From positions 434,001 to 498,000 of the forward strand of contig DASRRH010000026.1 in NCBI GenBank assembly GCA_035695825.1: DNA of 64,000 nucleotides. The letters run 5' to 3'. The stretch comes from JAKEFM01 sp035695825. Its GTDB lineage: Bacteria > Planctomycetota > UBA1135 > JAKEFM01. The notes under the pieces are model-generated. The model was not told where the DNA came from. It ran no database searches and was given only the letters and a program-made list of their open reading frames with translations. Positions 44,842 through 51,708 of the stretch are shown in pieces (within the stretch, counting starts at the first letter, position 1; each line of letters begins with the position of its first letter). A program made the translations under genes and the position numbers.

Positions 44842-46800
44842 CTACCTCGGCTCGTGGGCGTGGGGAGCGACCGGAGCCTCGCCGACCCGGACGGGGACGA
44901 TCGCCCGCACGACCTCCCCGCAGTGGAGCATCGCGGTCCCGTAGAGGGGGTTCGTCACCTCGCGGCTCGGCTGAAGCCAGGAGCCCGGGAACATCGGACA
45001 GCGGAGCACGAAGAGGGCCTCCCCGACCGCCCCGGTGGGAGGGACCACGCCGACGAGTCGCACCACCGACTCGCTCATCGCGGCGAACCTCTTCCTCCGC
45101 TCCGCTTCCGGCCCCGAGGCGAGCGCCTTCGCCTGCTCCGCGATCCGCTTGCCGAGCTCGCCGACTTCCGGCCGGTCCTCCCGCGCGAGATCCTCCGCCC
45201 CGCGGCGAATCGTCTCGACGGCTTCGGCGTCGTAGCCGTCCCTCGCGAGAGCGTCGACCAGGCGGATGTAGGGAAGCACGACCGCGTCCACGCGGCGGTG
45301 CGCAGCCTCCGTGCCGGGCGTGGAGGGAGCGCTTGCCGGGGGGGGGGCAGGACCCATCCCCTGGTGCGCGCCGAGCTCCGCCGGCCGCGTCTCGGCCTCG
45401 GCCGGAGCCCGCTTCTTCGACTCCTTGAACTTCCGGATCGCCTCCCGCGTGCGGCTCTCGGAGTCGAGGAGGAACTGGCCGCTCACGACGACCTCCTCCC
45501 CCGGCGCGAGCCCCTCGATCACCTGCACCATCCCCTCGTCCCCCGCCGCCCCCATGCGGACGAGCCGCGGATCGAAGCGGCCCCCTTCGCGCGCGACGAA
45601 GGCGATCTGACGCGTCCCCGTATCGATCACCGCCTCCCGCGGCACCCGGAGCGCGCGCTCGGCGACGAGCGCCCGGAACTCGACCCGCGCATACATCCCG
45701 GGCTTCAGGCGGCCCTCGGGGTTCGGGACGGCGATGCGGACGGTGGCGGTCCGCGTCTTCTCGTCCACGCTCGGCGCGAGGAAGACGACCTTCCCCTCGA
45801 ACGAGTCCCCCGGGAGCGACTCGACTCGGGCCCGGCCCGTCTGTCCCAACTGCAAAAACGGGATCTGGTACTCGTAGGCGCGGCCGTCAAGCCACAGGGT
45901 CGAGTAGTCGACGATCCGCAACACGCGGGTCCCCGCCATCACCGCGGTCCCCTTCACGATCTCCTTCTCGACCAGGAACCCTCCCGCCGGGCTCCGGAAA
46001 GTGGCCCTCCCGTCCGGCCGATCGAAGGACTCGAACCTGCGGATCTCCTCCTCCGGGATGTCCCAGAGGCGCAGCTTCCGCCGCGCCGTCTCGAGCAGTT
46101 CCTCCGACTCGCGCCGGAGGACTTCCGAGGCCGTTGCCGGGAGCCGCTCGACGGCCCTTCGCGCGGCGAGGAGCTCTCCCTGGGCGACGAGGAGATCGGG
46201 GCTGTAGAGGACGAAGAGAGGGTCGCCGGAGCGGACCTCCATCCCCACCGTGTCCGCGCGGAGCTCCTCGACAAAGCCGCCGATCTTGAGGGTGATGTCG
46301 CGCTCGAGCGGCTGCGCCTCGCGGAGGGTGCCCACCGTGCGGATCGAGGTCTCGAGGGGTCCCTCCTCCACGGTCGCGAGACGGATCCCCATGTTCTGGA
46401 CGAGGGCGGGATCGATCTCGATCGTCTGCCCACCTGCGACCTCGTCCTCGTACCGCGGGACCAGGTCCATCCCCATCGGGCTCTTCCCCGGTCTGTCCGA
46501 GATCGACGACGGGCCCATCATCGGGTCCCACCAGTACGCGATCTTGCGCTCGCCTCCCTTCGAGCCGCGACCCGCGACCCGCTTGGGAACGAGGTCCATC
46601 CCGCAGATCGGGCAGGCGCCGGGCTCCTCCCGGATCACGTCGGGGTGCATCCCACAGATCCACTTCGTCTCCTCGGCGGGGGCGGAGGCGGCGGCCCGCT
46701 GCGCGCGGCCGGGGACCAGCCGCCGGCCGGCAATCAGGCCGACGGCGAAGGCGGCGGCGGTGACGCCGAGGTACGAGAGCGCGCGAGTTGCGGGGGACAT
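44842..46800 (-). CDS. cusB: Membrane-fusion protein of the Cu/Ag efflux system, with extra metal-binding domains
   Basis: A 652-residue periplasmic adaptor. A membrane anchor (about 7-25) is followed by two heavy-metal-binding segments: WICGMHPDVIREEPGACPIC leading into GMDLVP, then YWWDPMMGPS with SPMGMDLVPRY. The barrel-sandwich and hairpin core has TVGTLREAQPLERDITLKIG, YSPDLLVAQGELL and RIVDYSTLWLDGRAYEYQIP. The C-terminus (from about 510) is a DUF3347-like helical domain with VLRCPMFPGSWL and NPLYGTAMLHCGEVV, which carries more Cys/Met/His. It hands metal to CusA. The ATG at 46800 replaces a much longer in-frame reading. Confidence 0.9.
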   Translation of the reverse strand: MSPATRALSYLGVTAAAFAVGLIAGRRLVPGRAQRAAASAPAEETKWICGMHPDVIREEPGACPICGMDLVPKRVAGRGSKGGERKIAYWWDPMMGPSSISDRPGKSPMGMDLVPRYEDEVAGGQTIEIDPALVQNMGIRLATVEEGPLETSIRTVGTLREAQPLERDITLKIGGFVEELRADTVGMEVRSGDPLFVLYSPDLLVAQGELLAARRAVERLPATASEVLRRESEELLETARRKLRLWDIPEEEIRRFESFDRPDGRATFRSPAGGFLVEKEIVKGTAVMAGTRVLRIVDYSTLWLDGRAYEYQIPFLQLGQTGRARVESLPGDSFEGKVVFLAPSVDEKTRTATVRIAVPNPEGRLKPGMYARVEFRALVAERALRVPREAVIDTGTRQIAFVAREGGRFDPRLVRMGAAGDEGMVQVIEGLAPGEEVVVSGQFLLDSESRTREAIRKFKESKKRAPAEAETRPAELGAHQGMGPAPPPASAPSTPGTEAAHRRVDAVVLPYIRLVDALARDGYDAEAVETIRRGAEDLAREDRPEVGELGKRIAEQAKALASGPEAERRKRFAAMSESVVRLVGVVPPTGAVGEALFVLRCPMFPGSWLQPSREVTNPLYGTAMLHCGEVVRAIVPVRVGEAPVAPHAHEPR

Positions 46801-46883
46801 GGGTCCACCCTCCCGGAGGAGGCCACGAGGTCCCGGCGAGGACGGAGTCCGAGCCGGGGAGGCGAGACGCGGAGCCCCCGCGT

Positions 46884-47249
46884 CTAGAGGAGAAGGGAGC
46901 GGTGGAGGAGGAAGAGGGGGGGCGATTCGGCCGCAGGGACCGGGGCGGCGGGGACGAGCCTGGGCGCGCAGGCGAGCGCGGGGGACGCACACCCGACCTG
47001 CTCCGGGGCGTGCTCGGCGGCCGGAGCCGGCTCGACGCGGGCGGCGGGGTCCTTGCGCGGCGGCTCCGCGGGCAGCGGCGGAACCACGCACCCGCACGGG
47101 CAGGCGGGCGCGATCGAGGATCCGGGGGCCTTCTCCCCGCTGCAGCAGCAATCCGACGGGGCGGTCGCCCCGCAGGCGAGGGCAAAGGCTCCCACCGGCC
47201 CGGAGAGGGCCGGAAGGACCCCGAGGAATGCCGCGACGAGCCGTTGCAC
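46884..47249 (-). CDS. Small Cys-rich exported protein heading the Cus operon
   Basis: A 121-residue protein with a signal peptide (about 1-25) and nine cysteines after it, clustered as DCCCSGEK and ACPCGCVVPP, with later GCAS and ACAP. The rest is Pro/Ala-rich and probably unfolded. As first gene of a copper/silver efflux operon it could be a periplasmic metal chaperone or scavenger; this is inferred from position and cysteines. The start is GTG 47249. A promoter only a few bases upstream implies a leaderless or almost leaderless mRNA. Confidence 0.62.
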   Translation of the reverse strand: MQRLVAAFLGVLPALSGPVGAFALACGATAPSDCCCSGEKAPGSSIAPACPCGCVVPPLPAEPPRKDPAARVEPAPAAEHAPEQVGCASPALACAPRLVPAAPVPAAESPPLFLLHRSLLL

Positions 47250-47258
47250 GATCGCTCT

Positions 47259-47287
47259 CTAGTACGACCCACCCCCGGGTTCGTCAA
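47259..47287 (-). promoter_or_regulatory. Promoter of the Cus operon
   Basis: Minus-strand TTGACG (47282-47287) and TACTAG (47259-47264) are separated by 17 bases. This is ordinary spacing, not the long spacer used by CueR-type MerR activators. The start would fall about 47252, directly at the GTG of the Cys-rich gene. Confidence 0.6.
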
Positions 47288-47383
47288 CCCGCGTGCCGCC
47301 TATCGGCACCCCAGGGGCCGAGTTGAAGTCGCAACTCCCGGTGGTTCCTCACCCCGGGGGGAATAGAATCCCCGCCACCCCTC

Positions 47384-48910
47384 GTGACGGAAACCCCTTC
47401 CCCCCTCCCTCCTTCACCCCCCCCCGAGGAGGAGGAGCGGCCGCGCCGCGTACGGGCCGAGTCGCTCACGCGGAACCGGCTCGACCCCGACGCCCTCAAG
47501 GTCGTCGACCGGCTCCAGCGGTTCGGCTTCGAGGGCTACCTCGTCGGAGGCTGCGTCCGCGACCTCCTGCTCGGCCGCAGCCCGAAGGACTTCGACGTCG
47601 CGACGAGCGCCCGCCCCCGCCAGATCAAGCGCGTCTTCCGCAACTGCCGAATCATCGGCCGGCGCTTCAAGCTCGCCCACATCGTCTTCGGCGACCGCGT
47701 CGTCGAGACGGCCACGTTCCGGCGCCGGCCCCAGGGGCTCGAGGAGGAGCGGAGCGACCTCCTGATCACGGACGACAACCTCTTCGGGGACGCCGCGGAG
47801 GACGCGCGCCGGCGCGACTTCACGATCAACGGCCTCTTCTTCGACGCGACCACGGGGGAGGTGATCGACTACGTCGGCGGGCTCGAGGACCTCGAGAAGG
47901 GGATGCTGCGCACGATCGGCGACCCCTGGGTCCGGTTCCGGGAGGACCCCGTTCGCATCCTGCGGGCGATCAAGTTCGCCTCCCGGCTCGGCCTCACCCT
48001 CGACCCCACGATGCGCCAGGCGATGACGGACCTTTCCGGGGAGGTCGCGCGCGGGGCGCCGCCGCGCGTCCTCGAGGAGGTCTACCGGCTGATGCGCAGC
48101 GGCACCTCCCTCGGGGCCTTCCAGCTCCTCCGCGAGTTCGGGTGCCTGCAGATCGTCCTCCCCGAGATCGAGGAGTTCCTGGCCGGGGAGGAGGCGACTC
48201 CGGAGGGGAAGGAACGGGCGGACCTCTTCTGGCGCTATCTCGAGGGGCTCGACAGCGTCGTCCACGAGTCCGGGGAGCCCCCGAATTCCCTCCTCGTCGC
48301 GACCGTCTTCATCCACCTCGTCCGGCGCGAGTCCGACCCGGCTCGCCGTCGCTCGGCCGGGCCCGTGCCGCAGGATCCGGGCCAGGTCGTCGACGACGTG
48401 CTCGCCCCGGTCTGCCAGCGTCTGCGTCTCTCCCGCAACGATGCGGGGCGGACCCGCCGCCTCTGCGTTGCCCTCCGGCGCTTCCTCCAGCCTTCCCGCC
48501 GTCGGTTCCGCCCGGTCGCGTTCATGCGGCAGGACTACTTCGAGGAGGCCCTCGCGCTCCTCCGGATCCACTGCACGGCGGAGGGGTCCTCCTGGCACGT
48601 CTACGAGTCCTGGCTCGAGCGCAGGGAGCGATCCGGCTCCTCGGGCGCGCGCCGCCCCGCCGGGCGTGAGACCGAGGGGGACGACCGGCCGATCGACGCG
48701 ATCGCCGAGGAGGCCTCCTCGGGCCGCTCCAACCACCCGGCGCAACCGCCGGAAGGGAAAGGAGGGAGGGGCCCGAGGCGTCGGCGGCGGGGCCGCCGGC
48801 GGCGTCCCTCCGGGCAACCTCCGGCTCCGACGCCCCCGCCGGGGCCAGCACCCGCCCGCCCCGAGCCCGGTGAAGGTCCCGGGGGACGGGCCTGGGGAGC
48901 GGACTGGTAG
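47384..48910 (+). CDS. pcnB: Poly(A) polymerase / tRNA nucleotidyltransferase family protein (PcnB-like)
   Basis: A 508-residue class II nucleotidyltransferase. The head domain has GYLVGGCVRDLLLGRSPKDF then DVATSARP (the DxD metal pair), IIGRRFKLAHIVFGDRVVET, RRRDFTINGLFFDATTGEVI and DYVGGLEDLEKGMLRTIGDP. GRRFKLAH is closer to PcnB poly(A) polymerase than to CCA-adding enzymes. A long tail (from about 430) is rich in Arg, Gly and Pro, including RRRRRGRRRR, and probably binds RNA. The start is GTG 47384. Since tRNAs here encode CCA, a mainly poly(A) role is plausible. Confidence 0.87.
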   Translation: MTETPSPLPPSPPPEEEERPRRVRAESLTRNRLDPDALKVVDRLQRFGFEGYLVGGCVRDLLLGRSPKDFDVATSARPRQIKRVFRNCRIIGRRFKLAHIVFGDRVVETATFRRRPQGLEEERSDLLITDDNLFGDAAEDARRRDFTINGLFFDATTGEVIDYVGGLEDLEKGMLRTIGDPWVRFREDPVRILRAIKFASRLGLTLDPTMRQAMTDLSGEVARGAPPRVLEEVYRLMRSGTSLGAFQLLREFGCLQIVLPEIEEFLAGEEATPEGKERADLFWRYLEGLDSVVHESGEPPNSLLVATVFIHLVRRESDPARRRSAGPVPQDPGQVVDDVLAPVCQRLRLSRNDAGRTRRLCVALRRFLQPSRRRFRPVAFMRQDYFEEALALLRIHCTAEGSSWHVYESWLERRERSGSSGARRPAGRETEGDDRPIDAIAEEASSGRSNHPAQPPEGKGGRGPRRRRRGRRRRPSGQPPAPTPPPGPAPARPEPGEGPGGRAWGADW

Positions 48911-48916
48911 GGTTCG

Positions 48917-49693
48917 CTACCGCGGGGGACCCGGAGCCGGGGTCCCCTCCTCCTCCGCTTGGCGGCGGGGGCGCGGCCGGCGCTCGCGATCGCCGAAGAA
49001 CCGCATGAACCCCTCGCCGCCCGGACCCCCGCCCGCGAAGACGCGGGTCAGTCGCCCCTCGGGGCTCTCCTGATACTTCTCGTACTGGTCGGGGGTGAGG
49101 ATCCCCTGCAGCCTCTGCTGGCGCGCCTCGACGTACCCCCTCATCTCCTCTCGGACGCCGGGGTCGGTCCAGTCGACTTCTCCCCGCGCCGCGCGGTCCG
49201 CCACGTCCCGGCGCCGCTCGTCGTCCTCCTGGAAGAGCTTGCGCAGCGAATCCTTCTGAGCCGAAGCGAGCGCGAGCGTCTCCGAGAGCCGGTCGAGCCT
49301 CCGCTCGAGCTGCTGGCCCCGCTGCTCCGCCCGGCGGTTCTCCTCCTGCTTGCGCTCGGCCTCCCGCTCCTCCCGCAAGGCCGCGGCGACCGCCGCGTGG
49401 AGATCGTCCCCCGCCGCGGCGGGAGGCGGAATCGACGCCGCGACCCTCTCCGCGACGGCGGGCGCCGCGGGCTCCCGCGGGGAGACCGGCGCCAGCTCGA
49501 TCGTCTCGACGCGGCTCGCGAGCTCGCCGAGCAGGGACCGCAGCTGCCGGAGTTCCTCCGCCTGGGCCTCGAGCGCCTTCCAGGTCCCGCCATTCGCGGG
49601 AGGGGCCGGCGAGCGGGGGGCGAGGGCGAGGACGAACGCCCCGCCGAGGGCCACGCCCCCGGCAACGAGGGCGGGAACGAGTCGCGTGTTCAT
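48917..49693 (-). CDS. Membrane-anchored coiled-coil protein of unknown function
   Basis: A 258-residue protein with one N-terminal membrane helix (about 6-26). A predicted coiled coil follows (about 38-66 and again 100-145, with EEREAERKQEENRRAEQRGQ), then a helical region with GILTPDQYEKYQE near residue 200. The last phrase resembles the Spy/CpxP-type pattern in which periplasmic helical proteins carry L-T-P-x-Q motifs. It ends in a basic, Pro-rich tail. I cannot assign a family; a periplasmic stress or sensing role is a guess. It is transcribed away from the putative metal transporter gene. Confidence 0.6.
   Translation of the reverse strand: MNTRLVPALVAGGVALGGAFVLALAPRSPAPPANGGTWKALEAQAEELRQLRSLLGELASRVETIELAPVSPREPAAPAVAERVAASIPPPAAAGDDLHAAVAAALREEREAERKQEENRRAEQRGQQLERRLDRLSETLALASAQKDSLRKLFQEDDERRRDVADRAARGEVDWTDPGVREEMRGYVEARQQRLQGILTPDQYEKYQESPEGRLTRVFAGGGPGGEGFMRFFGDRERRPRPRRQAEEEGTPAPGPPR
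48925..48947. terminator. Hairpin between convergent pcnB and the coiled-coil gene
   Basis: GGGGACCC (48925-48932) pairs with GGGTCCCC (48940-48947) across a 7-base loop. It begins 15 bases after the pcnB stop and overlaps the last codons of the opposite gene. It is a likely end signal for pcnB, though without a T run. Confidence 0.45.
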
Positions 49694-49821
49694 GCTTTCC
49701 TCTCCGGTCCGCGTCGGTGGAAGCGTGGAACCCGGGATCCCTTCTTTGGTAACGCCAAACCCTCCGCGGCGCCAGTCGGTTCCTCGCGCGCCTTCGCCGC
49801 CGCTATCCTCCCCCCCCTCCC

Positions 49822-50436
49822 TTGAGCTCCCCCCTCTACATCCTCGCCCTGCTCGTCGCCCTCGGGCACGCCCTCCTCCCGACCCACTGGCTTCCCTTCG
49901 TCCTCTTCGGCCACGCGCAGCGCTGGAGCCGGCGCCGTGTCCTCGGCGTCGCCCTCCTCGCCGCCGGGGGGCACATCGCGGCGACGACGTTGCTCGGGCT
50001 CGTCGCGGCCAAGATGGGAAAGGAGACGGCGGAGTGGATCGGCCGCGCCTTCCGGCCCGTCGCCGCGTCGCTCCTCGTCCTCGGGGCGGTCTACTTCCTC
50101 GCGCGCGACCTCTTCGCGGGGAGGGACTCCCACTCCGAGCCCGTCCACCGGGCGGGAAAGACGGGGGGCGTCGTCGCCCTGGTCGTCCTCCTCACCTTCT
50201 CCCCGTGCGAGGCGCTCGTCCCCGCCTTCTTCCTCGTCGGCCCCCAGGGTTGGACCGCCTTCTTGAACCTCGCCCTCCTCGTCTCGGCGGTCACGGTCGC
50301 CGCGATCCTCGTCCTCGTCGCGGTCGCGTACGAGGGGGCGGCCCGCGTCGACCTCCATCGTTTCGAGCGCTACGAGGGGCGGCTCTACGCCGGTTTCTTC
50401 GCCGTCCTCGCGGCGGAGGTGATCTTCCTCGGCTGA
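49822..50436 (+). CDS. Putative metal-ion transporter (NiCoT/UreH-like membrane protein)
   Basis: A 204-residue integral membrane protein with about six helices. Histidine-bearing helices GHALLPTHWLPFVLFGH and AAGGHIAATTLLG, and a TFSPCEALVPAFFLVGP segment, resemble small nickel/cobalt or TauE/UreH-like transporters, where such His and Cys/Glu residues line the path. The start is TTG 49822, taken because the helix pattern begins there. The neighbour downstream is arsC. The substrate is not determined; it could be a metal cation. Confidence 0.55.
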   Translation: MSSPLYILALLVALGHALLPTHWLPFVLFGHAQRWSRRRVLGVALLAAGGHIAATTLLGLVAAKMGKETAEWIGRAFRPVAASLLVLGAVYFLARDLFAGRDSHSEPVHRAGKTGGVVALVVLLTFSPCEALVPAFFLVGPQGWTAFLNLALLVSAVTVAAILVLVAVAYEGAARVDLHRFERYEGRLYAGFFAVLAAEVIFLG

Positions 50437-50488
50437 GGGGCCCCTTGCGTTCCGGGCCCGCGGCCGTCCAACCTATTCGCCCCCTGCC

Positions 50489-50893
50489 GTGGAAAAGGTC
50501 CTCTTCGCGTGCGTCCGCAACGCCGGCCGCTCCCAGATGGCGGCGGCCTTCTTTAATGCCGCGGCCGACCTGCGTCGGGCGCGCGCGATCTCGGCCGGCA
50601 CCGATCCCGCCCATCGCCTCCACCCCGTGGTCATCGATGCGATGCGGGAGGTCGGCATCGAGCTCGGTCGGGTCAAGCCTCGCCGGCTCGACGGGGAGCT
50701 CCTCGCCGGCGTGAAGCTGGTCGTCACGATGGGGTGCAAGGACTCCTGCCCCGATGCGCGGGGGGTCCGGCGTCTCGATTGGCCCCTCACCGATCCGAAG
50801 GGCCAGTCGATCGAGAAGGTGCGGGGGATCCGGGAGCAGATCCGCGAGCGGGTCTGGAAGTTGATCGCCGAGGAGGGGTGGGGCAGCCCCTGA
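50489..50893 (+). CDS. arsC: Arsenate reductase, low-molecular-weight phosphatase type
   Basis: This 134-residue protein has the LMW phosphatase/ArsC fold. The phosphate loop is CVRNAGRSQMA (Cys8, Arg14), and two more cysteines, C83 and C87 in TMGCKDSCPD, match the redox cascade of thioredoxin-coupled arsenate reductases, with RLDWPLTDPKG following. It should reduce arsenate to arsenite for export, though no arsenite pump is next to it. A protein tyrosine phosphatase role is the alternative; the extra cysteine pair favours ArsC. The start codon is GTG. Confidence 0.82.
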   Translation: MEKVLFACVRNAGRSQMAAAFFNAAADLRRARAISAGTDPAHRLHPVVIDAMREVGIELGRVKPRRLDGELLAGVKLVVTMGCKDSCPDARGVRRLDWPLTDPKGQSIEKVRGIREQIRERVWKLIAEEGWGSP

Positions 50894-50894
50894 C

Positions 50895-51686
50895 TCAGAC
50901 GACGAGGCGCCCGCGGAGGACCGTCACCGCGCGCCCCCCGAGGTGGACACGGTCCTCCCCGAGCCGGACGCGGATCGACCCGCCGCGCGGGGAGGCCTGG
51001 TAGGCCCGCAGCTCCCGCTTCCCGAGCCGCTCCCCCCAGAACGGACCGAGGCTGCACTGCGCGCTCCCCGTCACGGGGTCCTCGGGGACGCCGACGCGGG
51101 GGGCGAAGAACCGGCAGACGTAGTCGTACGCGGGAGCGTCCGATGGGGAGGTCACGGCGATCCCGCGCGCGGGGAGGCGGGCGAGGAGCCCGAGGTCCGG
51201 GCGCATCTCGCGAAGGACCGCCTCCGAGGCGACCTCGACGAGGAGGTCGTCCCTCGCCCGCGCGCACGCGACGACGGAGACCCCGAGGGCCCGGCCGAGC
51301 TCGGGAGGCGGCGGGACGACCCGGGGCTCGACCCGAGGGAAGTCGAGCTCGATCTCCTCCCGCATGTGACGCGCGGAGAGGGGCCCGCCCCGCGTCCGGA
51401 AGCGCACGGGGGCCTCCCGCGGGAGCCGCCCCTCCTCCCAGAGGATATGCGCGCTCGCGAGCGTCGCGTGGCCGCAGAGATCGACCTCGACGCTCGGAGT
51501 GAACCACCGCAGCTCGAAATCCTCTTCGAGGGGGCGGACGAACGCCGTCTCCGACAGGTTCATCTCCGCCGCGACGCGGCGCATCCAGGCCTCCGGCGCT
51601 TCGCCCGGCGGGAGGCCGACGGCCGCGGGGTTCCCTTCGAAGGGGGCGCCCGCGAAGGCGTCGACGACGAAGAGCGGGCAGTCCAT
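50895..51686 (-). CDS. PhzF-family isomerase/epimerase
   Basis: A 263-residue PhzF/diaminopimelate-epimerase-fold protein. It begins LFVVDAFAGAPFEGNPAAVG, with the conserved Glu in MNLSETAFV, then WFTPSVEVDLCGHATLASAH. The second half has FFAPRVGVPEDPVTGSAQCS, mirroring the first. Most family members have unknown substrates; PhzF itself isomerises a phenazine precursor, but no phenazine genes are present. It is convergent with arsC and lies 22 bases before... the OtsA-like stop on the same strand, so it may be the last gene of that unit's opposite neighbour. Confidence 0.85.
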   Translation of the reverse strand: MDCPLFVVDAFAGAPFEGNPAAVGLPPGEAPEAWMRRVAAEMNLSETAFVRPLEEDFELRWFTPSVEVDLCGHATLASAHILWEEGRLPREAPVRFRTRGGPLSARHMREEIELDFPRVEPRVVPPPPELGRALGVSVVACARARDDLLVEVASEAVLREMRPDLGLLARLPARGIAVTSPSDAPAYDYVCRFFAPRVGVPEDPVTGSAQCSLGPFWGERLGKRELRAYQASPRGGSIRVRLGEDRVHLGGRAVTVLRGRLVV

Positions 51687-51708
51687 GCTTCGGGCGGATC
51701 GGGGCTGG

